This document shows, one piece after another, positions 31,855 to 38,841 of a stretch of DNA of 44,052 bases (the first letter of the stretch is position 1; every line of letters begins with the position of its first letter). Position numbers and translations under genes: made by a program. The DNA comes from Oscillospiraceae bacterium (GTDB taxonomy: Bacteria; Bacillota; Clostridia; Oscillospirales; Oscillospiraceae), in contig CAJTCG010000020.1 in NCBI GenBank assembly GCA_910574635.1, positions 15,421 through 59,472 of the forward strand, written 5' to 3'. The notes beneath the pieces were generated by a model. That model was given only the letters and a program-made list of their open reading frames with translations, ran no database searches and had not been told where the DNA came from.

Positions 31855-32608
31855 CAGGTTCATGCTCCCCAAGCGGGTGCGGACTATGGAGCAGATGGCT
31901 GACCTGCTGGCAGCGGAGCAGGCTGAACTGGATCAAACCCAGCGCACCATCACGGCGCTGGAGAACCAACTGACCATCAACACCAGCACCCACCTGCTCC
32001 CCCGCCATGAGCGTCTGTTCGCCCTGCCTGTCAATACCACGGAGAGCCTGGAGGTGCGCCGGGCCAGGGTGCTGGCCAAGCTGAACACACGGGGGACCAC
32101 CACCGTGCGGGCCATCCGGGATATGGTGGAGATCATCACCGGGCGGGAGGGCGATGTGATAGAGCATTTTGAGGACTATGCCTTTTCCGTGCTGATCAAG
32201 CTGCTGCCCACTGACGCCACCGCCGATGTGCAGGAACTGATCCGGCAGATTGAGGAGATCAAACCCGCCCACCTGCTCTTTGACATCATCGCGGCCTTTC
32301 GGCCCACCCCGCTGGTGCATGAGAGCCGCCTGGTTTTTCACCGGCTGGCCATGCGATTCTCCTGCTCCAACTCCAGGGGAACGCCAGTCATCCGCTTTGA
32401 TGGCAGCATTCATTTCGACGGCTCCAGCCAGTTCAACCAGGCTCCTGACGGGATCAGCTTCTGGCGGGCCGCATTCAGAACATCATTTTTAAACCGGGAG
32501 GCGATCACCGGCACTGTGACCATAGACGATTGGTGCGCCTTCGATGGCACCGCTGCCTTTGACGGCTCCCGGAAATTCAACGCGCAGCACACGCAGGAGG
32601 AGTTATAG
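31841..32608 (+). CDS. Tail protein, DUF2313 (XkdU/Mu gp48-like)
   Basis: This 255-aa protein starts at GTG 31841 (MAINDRFMLPKRV), with GGGGGAGG 8 bases upstream; it overlaps the previous gene by 14 bases. DUF2313 phrases are SLEVRRARVLAKLNTRGTTT, IRDMVEIITGREGDVIEHFE and EIKPAHLLFDIIAA. The last 85 residues add RFDGSIHFDGSSQFNQ and FDGTAAFDGSRKFNA repeats not found in the basic family, perhaps for fibre attachment. It is the last baseplate gene before the fibre module. Confidence 0.87.
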   Translation: MAINDRFMLPKRVRTMEQMADLLAAEQAELDQTQRTITALENQLTINTSTHLLPRHERLFALPVNTTESLEVRRARVLAKLNTRGTTTVRAIRDMVEIITGREGDVIEHFEDYAFSVLIKLLPTDATADVQELIRQIEEIKPAHLLFDIIAAFRPTPLVHESRLVFHRLAMRFSCSNSRGTPVIRFDGSIHFDGSSQFNQAPDGISFWRAAFRTSFLNREAITGTVTIDDWCAFDGTAAFDGSRKFNAQHTQEEL

Positions 32609-32995
32609 ATGAATGAAAACAGCGTGATCACCAGGACCCGGCGCATCAAGTTTTGCCAGGCGTCCAGTGACGCCACGAAGCCGCTGCCCATCATCACCCA
32701 CATCGCCTTTGGCAGCGGAGGCGTGAACCTCAGTGGTGAGCCTATCGCGCCTTCAGAGGCGCAGACGGCCCTGAACACGGAGATCGCCCGATACCCGGTG
32801 GACAGCGTGACCTACCCGGAGGAAACCACCGCCCGCTATGCGGTGACCATCCCCAAGGATGACCTGGCGGGTGAGATCATCAACGAGGCCGCCCTGGTGG
32901 ACAGCGAGGGGGACGTGGCCGCCATCAAGACCATGTACTCCAAGCAGAAGGATGCGGGCGTCAGCTTCACCTTCGAGTTCGACGATGAATTTTAA
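32609..32995 (+). CDS. Tail collar/fibre-associated protein
   Basis: This 128-aa protein starts right after the DUF2313 gene. It reads ITRTRRIKFCQASSDATKPL, ITHIAFGSGGVNLSGEPIAP and LAGEIINEAALVDSEGDVAAIKTM, the typical N-terminal phage tail-collar (DUF3751-like) fold. In longer fibres this fold is the baseplate-binding head; here it is a separate small protein before the large variable fibre, possibly an adaptor. Confidence 0.78.
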   Translation: MNENSVITRTRRIKFCQASSDATKPLPIITHIAFGSGGVNLSGEPIAPSEAQTALNTEIARYPVDSVTYPEETTARYAVTIPKDDLAGEIINEAALVDSEGDVAAIKTMYSKQKDAGVSFTFEFDDEF

Positions 32996-33012
32996 CCAGG
33001 AGGGAACTGAGA

Positions 33013-35244
33013 ATGGCAGAGGAATATTACAGCCTCCCGGAGGCCCCGGTTTATAACGCAGAGGAGATCAGAAAAATCCAGGACAGCGACCCGGTGCGGG
33101 CCAGCACCATTGTCAACCCGGTGGTGGAGCGGCTGATCGAGAACATCCACGCCGTCAAGCTGCAGGCCGATGACAACACAGCGGCCATCGCCAGGACGCT
33201 GGGTGTGGCCGAGGACGCCGATGACAAAGCGGAACGCGCCCTCCGGGCCGCGCAGCAGGCCGCCCAGGACGCAGCCGGTGCCAGGTTGTCCGCAGACCAG
33301 GCCATGGTGGCCGCTGACGCCGCCCTGGAGGCCATCACGAAGCTGGCCAATACCATCGACGCCATCCCCTCGCAAAACGGCAGCCTGACCTATACAGGCA
33401 GCGCACAGACGCCATCCTGGAACAGCTTCAACCCTGATGCCCTGGAGATCGGCGGGGACACCTCCGGCGTCAACGCCGGGACCTACACCGCCACCTTTAC
33501 CCCCAAGGAGAACTACACCTGGGGCGACGGCACCAATGATGCCCGGTCCGTGACCTGGACCATCGGGCGGGCGGCTATCGCCGCCGCACCGGTCCAGAGC
33601 GGGAGCCTGACATACACAGGACAGGAACAGACCCCCAGCTGGAGCAACTACAACACGGCCCAGCTGACCATCGGCGGCACCACCAGCGCCACCGAGGCCG
33701 GGAGCCACAGCGCCATGTTTACCCCCACAGCGAACTATCAATGGAGCGATGGCAGCGCGGCAGCCCGGTCTATCTCCTGGACTATCGGGCGGGCTGTCAT
33801 CGCCAACACCCCGGCGCAGAGCGGGAGCCTGACCTATACCGGCAGCACACAGACCCCCAGCTGGAGCAACTACAACAGCGCCCAGCTGACCATCGGCGGC
33901 ACGGCCAGCGCCACCAATGCCGGGACCTACTCGGCCTCCTTTACCCCCACCGCCAATTATCAGTGGGCTGACGGGAAAACCGCCGCGAAGTCGGTAAACT
34001 GGACCATCGCCAAGGCGGCTGGCAGCTTGTCCCTGAATAAGACCAGCATGACCCTGAACGGCTCCACCAAATCCAGCACCATCGCGGTGACACGGGCTGG
34101 GGACGGCGCGGTGAGCGCCACCTCCAGCAATACCAGCGTGGCCACCGTCAGCGTGTCCGGGACCACGGTCACAGTCACCGGGAAAGCCTATGGCACGGTG
34201 ACCATCACAGTCAGGGTGGCGGCGGGGACCAACCACACGGCCCCGGCAGATAAGACCTGTAGCGTGACGGTGAATGTGTTCAACACCAATATCTCCAGCA
34301 ACAGCTGGGCCGCAATCAAGGCCGCCAGCGATGCTGGGGAGGGTGCCAACTTCTGGAGCGTGGGCGATACTAAGCCCATTGTTATCAACGGGAAGGTGGG
34401 GAATTTCACCTTCTCCAACCTGACCATTAACCCCTTTATCCTGGGCTTCAATCACAACAGCGCCAAGGAGGGAACGAAGCGCATTCACTGGCTGATCGGG
34501 AAGATCAGCGGGAAGATGGTGGGACTGTGCGATGATAGGTACAACAGCAATTCTACGAATAGCGGTTATTTTCAGATGAACACCAGCAACACCAACGCGG
34601 GCGGCTGGAAGGACAGCTATATGCGCAAGACGCTGCTGGGTAACAGCAACACGCCCACCAGCCCTTTGGCCAACAGCCTGATGGCGGCACTGCCCTCCGA
34701 TCTGCGGGCCGTCATGAAAGCCGTGACCAAGTACACGGACAATGTGGGAAATGCCACCGGCCACACAGCTGGGAATGTTACCAGCACCAGCGATTACCTG
34801 TTCCTTTTGTCGAACTATGAAGTACAAGGTAACGATGGCTATGCAAATAGCTATGAGAAAAACTCTCAGGCTCAGTACGACTATTTTAAAGCAGGTAATA
34901 GCAAGGTGGCTTATAAGCACAGCGCCACAGGTACAGCCGTGTGGTGGTGGCTGCGGTCCCCCTATTACAACTACAGCCATTATTTCTGCAATGTCAACAC
35001 GGACGGCTGCTCCACCGGGGCAACGCTTACTACTCGGCTGGGCTGCTGCCCGGCTTTGCTGTCTAATCCTCCGCAGAGTATCCAGCCCCTATCCCACCCG
35101 CGCCAGCGGGTGGCCCACCGGGGCCACGCCCACCGGCCCGACAGGGCCGGAACATGGAGGGCGCGTAAGCGCCCGACGCGATTTTTTATTTTTGACCCTT
35201 TGTATTGCGCCCCGTTTGTGGTATACTCAGGCGAGAGATTATGA
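33013..35244 (+). CDS. Tail fibre/receptor-binding protein, DGR target; frameshifted near the 3' end
   Basis: As sequenced the frame encodes 743 aa. Residues 1-115 are a helical, coiled-coil trunk. Three 74-residue Ig-like repeats (118-337, each beginning SGSLTYTG) follow, then a BIG2-like domain to about 425. A DUF6273-like C-type-lectin/sulfatase-modifying-fold domain carries the diversified region, with VWWWLRSPYY at 643-652. A base present in the template repeat is missing at 35017-35020, so the last 60-odd residues are out of frame. Restoring it gives AYYSAGLLPGFAV and a stop at 35064-35066 (684 aa), the normal end of such variable proteins. It binds host surfaces; the restored end is inferred from the template. 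Confidence 0.9.
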   Translation: MAEEYYSLPEAPVYNAEEIRKIQDSDPVRASTIVNPVVERLIENIHAVKLQADDNTAAIARTLGVAEDADDKAERALRAAQQAAQDAAGARLSADQAMVAADAALEAITKLANTIDAIPSQNGSLTYTGSAQTPSWNSFNPDALEIGGDTSGVNAGTYTATFTPKENYTWGDGTNDARSVTWTIGRAAIAAAPVQSGSLTYTGQEQTPSWSNYNTAQLTIGGTTSATEAGSHSAMFTPTANYQWSDGSAAARSISWTIGRAVIANTPAQSGSLTYTGSTQTPSWSNYNSAQLTIGGTASATNAGTYSASFTPTANYQWADGKTAAKSVNWTIAKAAGSLSLNKTSMTLNGSTKSSTIAVTRAGDGAVSATSSNTSVATVSVSGTTVTVTGKAYGTVTITVRVAAGTNHTAPADKTCSVTVNVFNTNISSNSWAAIKAASDAGEGANFWSVGDTKPIVINGKVGNFTFSNLTINPFILGFNHNSAKEGTKRIHWLIGKISGKMVGLCDDRYNSNSTNSGYFQMNTSNTNAGGWKDSYMRKTLLGNSNTPTSPLANSLMAALPSDLRAVMKAVTKYTDNVGNATGHTAGNVTSTSDYLFLLSNYEVQGNDGYANSYEKNSQAQYDYFKAGNSKVAYKHSATGTAVWWWLRSPYYNYSHYFCNVNTDGCSTGATLTTRLGCCPALLSNPPQSIQPLSHPRQRVAHRGHAHRPDRAGTWRARKRPTRFFIFDPLYCAPFVVYSGERL
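33364..34011 (+). repeat. Three tandem Ig-like repeats in the fibre
   Basis: Copies start at 33364, 33586 and 33808, each 222 bp (74 residues). Shared protein phrases are SGSLTYTGS.QTPSWSNYN, LTIGGT.SAT.AGTYSA.FTP and NYQW.DG...A.SV.WTI. Copy 1 differs most (ENYTWGDG); copies 2 and 3 are closer to each other, suggesting a recent duplication. The number of repeats probably sets fibre length. They resemble MBG-like domains. Confidence 0.85.
34935..35057 (+). repeat. DGR variable repeat (VR)
   Basis: These 123 bases match the template repeat 35761-35884 except for 13 substitutions and one missing base. Every substitution is at a template A: 4 in codons of the first Asn cluster, 8 in the second cluster (template AAC TAC AAC AAT AAC), and 1 in the 3' GGA. 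Non-A positions are unchanged. The 3' end is the G/C-rich GCTGGGCTGCTGCCCGG that probably contains the initiation-of-mutagenic-homing site. Adenine-only change is the diagnostic of reverse-transcriptase-driven diversification. Confidence 0.96.
35094..35113 (+). promoter_or_regulatory. DGR hairpin downstream of the variable repeat
   Basis: CCACCCGC (35094-35101) pairs perfectly with GCGGGTGG (35106-35113) across a 4-base loop GCCA. Stem and loop sizes are those of the hairpin/cruciform required for efficient retrohoming in the Bordetella phage DGR. Here it lies 36 bases after the VR rather than a few. The short distance and perfect GC stem support that role, but it could be ordinary secondary structure. 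Confidence 0.6.
35159..35195 (+). terminator. Terminator-like hairpin after the fibre gene
   Basis: GGGCGC (35159-35164), a GTAA tetraloop and GCGCCC (35169-35174) form a stable GNRA hairpin. ATTTTTTATTTTTG starts 7 bases later. The gap weakens a classic intrinsic terminator, but it sits after the restored fibre stop at 35066 and before the avd promoter, so it could separate fibre and DGR transcription. Confidence 0.5.
35202..35227 (+). promoter_or_regulatory. Candidate extended -10 promoter of avd/TR/RT
   Basis: TGGTATACT (35219-35227) is an extended -10 element (TG-N-TATACT). The best -35 at 17 bases spacing is only TTTGTA-like, near 35199-35204. It stands 34 bases before the avd start and downstream of a terminator-like hairpin. 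It could therefore drive expression of avd, template RNA and reverse transcriptase independently of the late operon, for instance in the lysogen. Confidence 0.45.
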
Positions 35245-35260
35245 CGAAAGGGGTGAAAAA

Positions 35261-35725
35261 ATGTCGGTGCTTTTGAATCGGCGCGTCACCAGCAAGGCCG
35301 ACTTCGTGAACGTAGCCAGTGAGATTTATGATGACACCATCGCGTTTCTAACGAGATTGTCGGCTCGGTATTCCCGGCTGATGGCGGAGCCGATTGCGAT
35401 GCTGGCCGGGGAGGTAGAGGACTTTGCGGAAAAGGCAAACAGCATCTTCCCCTCAGACCCACAGCGGATCGACCTGCGCATAAGGCACCTCTTGGAGGCC
35501 AGGGCCTCCCTGATGGCGCTGGATGTGCGGCTCAATAAGTGCTATCGTATCATGAGCAAAAACCCGGAGGGGTGCTTTACCACCTCCACAGGCAGAACGG
35601 TGGACGCCAGGGAGGCGGCAGAGAAGCTGGAGGCGATGGCAGATAATCTTGGGGCCAAGATTGACCGTGAGAACGACCTGCTGAAGGGCCAGATCGAGTC
35701 AACAAGTAAGCGCCGGAAGAAATAG
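35261..35725 (+). CDS. avd: Avd-like DGR accessory protein
   Basis: This 154-aa protein starts at ATG 35261 (GAAAGGGG upstream). It is all-helical and basic at its end, with helices FVNVASEIYDDTIAFLTRLS, RLMAEPIAMLAGEVEDFAEK, RIDLRIRHLLEARASLMALD and DAREAAEKLEAMADNLGAKI. This four-helix pattern and the location between variable repeat and template repeat match Avd, which forms a pentameric barrel binding the template RNA and the reverse transcriptase. It is longer than Bordetella Avd (about 128 aa). The assignment rests mainly on context and helical content. Confidence 0.8.
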   Translation: MSVLLNRRVTSKADFVNVASEIYDDTIAFLTRLSARYSRLMAEPIAMLAGEVEDFAEKANSIFPSDPQRIDLRIRHLLEARASLMALDVRLNKCYRIMSKNPEGCFTTSTGRTVDAREAAEKLEAMADNLGAKIDRENDLLKGQIESTSKRRKK

Positions 35726-35760
35726 AGATCGCTTGGGTGTACTTCTGATAATTTACTGCG

Positions 35761-35884
35761 AGCCGTGTGGTGGTGGCTGCGGTCCCCCTATTACAACAAC
35801 AACAATAATTTCTGCAATGTCAACACGGACGGCAACTACAACAATAACAACGCTTACTACTCGGCTGGGCTGCTGCCCGGATTT
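35761..35884 (+). ncRNA. DGR template repeat (TR)
   Basis: These 124 bases are non-coding in practice and correspond to 34935-35057. The variable codons are nearly all AAC, AAT or TAC, the design by which A mutagenesis gives many amino acids and few stops (AAC/AAT cannot become a stop codon). Two A-rich clusters lie at about 35790-35809 and 35833-35850, flanked by invariant sequence. The RNA copied here supplies the cDNA for mutagenic homing. The reverse transcriptase gene begins 222 bases further on; the spacer between is expected to be part of the priming RNA. Confidence 0.96.
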
Positions 35885-36106
35885 TACGAAAATACGAGGT
35901 CAAATGGAGTAACGAGAGTGAAAGACGACCTTCGTAAAAGGAGAAGTACTTCCCTGGGTTTCAATCCCTAAAACTGCCCTTTGATGCCTTTGCACGGACG
36001 CTTCTTGCATGGCGTGGGATGTGCCTGACCACGTTTCATGTGCCGGGGCAACGCAGATTTAGACGGCACCCCACAAGACAACTGTACGGAGGGCGAATAC
36101 TTTATT
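35885..36106 (+). other. Spacer RNA region between TR and reverse transcriptase
   Basis: I see no gene in this 222-base stretch; the reverse transcriptase frame is open across part of it but the protein similarity begins later. In DGRs the RNA just downstream of the TR is required for self-priming and for binding Avd and RT. Here it includes AGTGAAAGACGACCTTCG and GTGCCTGACCACGTTTCATG, which could pair locally. No strong terminator is present, so TR and RT are probably on one transcript. Confidence 0.55.
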
Positions 36107-37279
36107 ATGACCAGCCAGGAGCGCCGGGAGGCGCGATACCAACGCCGCAAAGCAAAGCGGCAGGCCAGAAGGGAAGCCAGGTGCGCAGCCCTCGGCCCCC
36201 TCGACAAAGTGTTTTCCTATCGAAAAATGTTCTTCTACGGACGCCGCTGCTGCAACGGAGTCCGCTGGAAGCAGTCAACGCAGAATTTTGAATTGCACCT
36301 GTTTTCCGGCACCGCCAGACGCCGGAGGGAGGTGCTGGAGGGCCGCTGGAAGCCCAGGAAATGCACCCATTTTACCCTGCGTGAGCGGGGCAAGGTGCGG
36401 CCCATCGACGCGCCCCACATCACGGACCGGCAGGTACATAAGACGCTCTGCAACGAGGTCTTGGTGCCTCTCTATAATCCCAGCATGATCTATGACAACG
36501 GGGCCAGCCAGCGGGACAAGGGCCTGCACTGGCATTTCCGGCGCATCAAGGACCAGCTGCACTGGCACTTTCGCCGGTGGGGCCGGGAGGGCGCTGTTGG
36601 GCTGATAGACCTGAAAGGCTTCTTTCCCAACGCTCCGCGCTGGAGCATCTACCAGCGGCACCAGCGGCTGATTACTAATCCTGACCTGCGCTGGCTGGCT
36701 GATACGGTGGTCCGATACGCCCCCAGCACCGCGCCGGAGCGTGGGATGCCCCTGGGTGTGGAGCCGTCCCAGCAGGAGATGGTAGCCCTGCCCAGCGCAG
36801 TGGATAACTGGCTGAAGTGCCAGAAGGGCATCCATTGCGCCGGGCATTATATGGATGACTATTACATCATCATGCCCGATGTGGAGCAGCTGAAGGCGGT
36901 GATCCGGGAGATGGTGCGCCGGTTCGAGACCATGGGTATCCGGGTGAACAAGCGCAAGTGCCGGATCATCCCTCTTACAAAGCCCTTCCGCTGGTGTAAG
37001 GCCCGGTTCACCCTGACGGAAACCGGGAAGATCAAGGTCAACGGAAGCCGGGACGGGATCAAACGGGCGCGGCGCAAGCTGAAGTTGTTTTATCGGGAGT
37101 TCAAGGCTGGCAAGCGTCCCCTAAAGGACGTGGAGCAATACATGAACTGCCAGAGCGCGTATTATAAGAACTTCAACGACCATGGGAGGCTGCTGCGCCT
37201 GCAGCGGCTGTATCATGCAATCTTTTTCGGAGGTGGACAATGTTCAGGATCACAAAAAACGGGGCCAGCGTCGGCATGA
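36107..37279 (+). CDS. DGR reverse transcriptase
   Basis: This 390-aa enzyme starts at ATG 36107 (GGAGGG upstream; GTG/ATG codons further back, from 36038, lack a better site). The basic N-terminus (MTSQERREARYQRRKAKRQA) would bind RNA. RT motifs are RGKVRPIDAP, the catalytic D168 in GLIDLKGFF, LGVEPSQ at 216-222 and YMDD at 248-251. LGxxxSQ replaces the usual QG motif and is the hallmark of DGR reverse transcriptases, linked to their adenine infidelity. GKIKVNGSRDGIKRARRKLK lies in the thumb. It overlaps the next gene by 40 bases. Confidence 0.96.
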   Translation: MTSQERREARYQRRKAKRQARREARCAALGPLDKVFSYRKMFFYGRRCCNGVRWKQSTQNFELHLFSGTARRRREVLEGRWKPRKCTHFTLRERGKVRPIDAPHITDRQVHKTLCNEVLVPLYNPSMIYDNGASQRDKGLHWHFRRIKDQLHWHFRRWGREGAVGLIDLKGFFPNAPRWSIYQRHQRLITNPDLRWLADTVVRYAPSTAPERGMPLGVEPSQQEMVALPSAVDNWLKCQKGIHCAGHYMDDYYIIMPDVEQLKAVIREMVRRFETMGIRVNKRKCRIIPLTKPFRWCKARFTLTETGKIKVNGSRDGIKRARRKLKLFYREFKAGKRPLKDVEQYMNCQSAYYKNFNDHGRLLRLQRLYHAIFFGGGQCSGSQKTGPASA

Positions 37280-37857
37280 CCGAGGCCCCGACCTACATCA
37301 AACAGCATAGCAATGGCAGCTTTGTCCTTTGCCCGGAGCCGGAGGCTTCGGGCATTGCCTTTGCCGGTTCGGTCTATCATCTGCTGGGCCGGGAGCCGCT
37401 GGAGGGGGCCGAGTCCGTCATGCTGGAGGAGGTTGACGCTGGCACCGAGATCACCAGGGCTAACGAGACCAACGGCATCGTGTTCGTGACCCTGGCTGAG
37501 TCCGGGGGGATCGATGCTACCACGGCAGCGGAACACGCCGACCTGTTTGCCGAGTGGGCCTATCCCATCAAGTACAAGGAGGGACAAATCCGCAGGTATG
37601 GCGGGGCGCTTTATAAGTGCGTTCAGGAACATACCTCACAGGCCGACTGGACGCCCGACAGCGCCTCCAGCCTGTGGGCGGGTACATCTGACCCCGCCGA
37701 GGAGTGGCCCGCCTGGAGCCAGCCTGTGGGGGCGCACGATGCCTATTCTGCTGGGGCCAAAGTGAGCCACAATGAGAAGCACTGGATCAGCGACCAGGAT
37801 GGCAATGTGTGGGAACCGGGCGTTTATGGCTGGACGGAGGCTGTAGATGGAGCATAA
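37240..37857 (+). CDS. Tail-associated protein with carbohydrate-binding (CBM5/12-like) motifs
   Basis: This 205-aa protein starts at ATG 37240 with CGGAGGTGG upstream. The first 110 residues are of unknown fold. Two chitin-binding-type modules follow: QIRRYGGALYKCVQEHTSQA, and the classic WPAWSQPVGAHDAYSAGAKV with HNEKHWISDQDGNVWEPG (aromatic W, Y, H, W, N, WEPG pattern). These modules bind polysaccharide. In tails they commonly contribute to host surface attachment, here alongside the diversified fibre. It overlaps the reverse transcriptase end and the following gene. Confidence 0.82.
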   Translation: MFRITKNGASVGMTEAPTYIKQHSNGSFVLCPEPEASGIAFAGSVYHLLGREPLEGAESVMLEEVDAGTEITRANETNGIVFVTLAESGGIDATTAAEHADLFAEWAYPIKYKEGQIRRYGGALYKCVQEHTSQADWTPDSASSLWAGTSDPAEEWPAWSQPVGAHDAYSAGAKVSHNEKHWISDQDGNVWEPGVYGWTEAVDGA

Positions 37858-38257
37858 CAGCTATATCGCCAGGAGGCGGGCTAAGTTCTCTGGTATCGGC
37901 GGCATCCCGGTAAATATCCCTTATGGGACGGCTCTGGAGGTCAGGGAAGGTTTTATTCTCTTTGACGGACGGCCTGTGTGCGCGGTCACCAGCCAGAACG
38001 CTTACGACTACTTCAGCCAGGATGATGATGGCTGTGGCCGGGAACGTGGGGCGCTGGTGGCCGCAATTATCTCCTGCCTGGAACGGCGGGATGATGGCTA
38101 CCAGGCCCGCTGGGATAAGGTGTGGGGCGATCCCCTGTGCCAGAAATACAGAAGGCCGGAGCATGAGGACTTCTGGCTGTGGAACTATGATTTTTTCAAT
38201 GCGCCGGTGGTGGACCTCTACCACATCGCCCGGCTGATCGGGGCGCGGGCGCAGTAA
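37847..38257 (+). CDS. Conserved phage protein, unknown function
   Basis: This 136-aa protein starts within the preceding gene's end. It contains YGTALEVREGFILFDGRPVCAV, a probable small beta module, and the aspartate run YFSQDDDGCGRERGALVAAI. ERRDDGYQARWDKVWGDPLC, EDFWLWNYDFFNAPVVDLYHIARLIG and similar phrases recur in Firmicutes phage hypothetical proteins located between fibre and holin genes, as far as I recall. Function is unknown. Confidence 0.7.
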   Translation: MEHNSYIARRRAKFSGIGGIPVNIPYGTALEVREGFILFDGRPVCAVTSQNAYDYFSQDDDGCGRERGALVAAIISCLERRDDGYQARWDKVWGDPLCQKYRRPEHEDFWLWNYDFFNAPVVDLYHIARLIGARAQ

Positions 38258-38268
38258 GTTCAGATAGA

Positions 38269-38295
38269 AAGGCTGCTCACAGAGCGGCCTTTTTA
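38269..38295 (+). terminator. Intrinsic terminator before the lysis cassette
   Basis: AGGCTGCTC (38270-38278) pairs with GAGCGGCCT (38282-38290), with one G-U, around a 3-base ACA loop; TTTTTAT follows. It ends the fibre/tail transcript 12 bases after the stop at 38257. The next gene begins about 130 bases further on, so the lysis genes need either readthrough (antitermination) or their own promoter. Confidence 0.8.
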
Positions 38296-38427
38296 TATTG
38301 CCTTTAAAAGCCGTTTGAAAGGAGGCGGTGGCCTATGTCCCACTGATGGTTGACGGGTGCTGGAGCGGGGACGGCGCGGCTTCAGCGCAGCCCAGGGAGC
38401 GCCGAGAACAACGAAAGGAAGATGCAC

Positions 38428-38841
38428 ATGGAAATCTATGAGATCATCGGTAAGCTGCTGGCCGCCTTTGTGGTGGGCCTGGTTGCCTACCTGGTGCCGA
38501 AAGCCAGGGCCTGGTTTGTGGCCAACACTGACAAGACCGCCCAAGAGCGGATCAACCAGCTGGTCACCGCTTTCGCCAGGGCAGCGGAGCAGCTGTTCCA
38601 CGACACGGACCCCTCCGGGGCCAAGCGCCAGCAGTTTGTCAGGGAACAGCTGTCTGCCTTGGGCATTGAGATTACCGAGGCCGTTATTAACATGATCGAG
38701 GGCGCAGTGTGGGAAATCAACACGGAAACCAAGAAAGCCCAGGTGCAGACCAAGGAGATCGTTTCCGCAAATGTGGACGCCCTGGCAGAGGCGGTGACGC
38801 AGGAGGTGCTTGCCCGACTGCCGGGGCAGACACATGAATAA
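38428..38841 (+). CDS. Holin (LLH family-like)
   Basis: This 137-aa protein starts at ATG 38428, 6 bases after AAAGGAAG; ATG 38422 is too close and GTG-side starts lack sites. A single strong transmembrane helix (about 3-24, IYEIIGKLLAAFVVGLVAYLV) is followed by a long amphipathic helical cytoplasmic region (ERINQLVTAFARAAEQLFHD, QFVREQLSALGIEITEAVIN). This matches the LLH-type phage holins of Gram-positive hosts. It releases the endolysin encoded next, whose gene overlaps by 8 bases. Confidence 0.85.
   Translation: MEIYEIIGKLLAAFVVGLVAYLVPKARAWFVANTDKTAQERINQLVTAFARAAEQLFHDTDPSGAKRQQFVREQLSALGIEITEAVINMIEGAVWEINTETKKAQVQTKEIVSANVDALAEAVTQEVLARLPGQTHE

Noticed and set aside
33364..34011. Tandem repeats as a CRISPR array
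   Set aside because: Units are 222 bp, in frame and protein-coding Ig-like modules; there are no short repeats with unique spacers.
32992..34980. 662-aa minus-strand frame opposite the fibre
   Set aside because: Shadow of GC-rich codons and repeats of the fibre gene; no ribosome binding site or protein motifs.
34742..35260. Long N-terminal extension of the Avd frame
   Set aside because: It overlaps the fibre gene and variable repeat in another frame; ATG 35261 has its own ribosome binding site and promoter.
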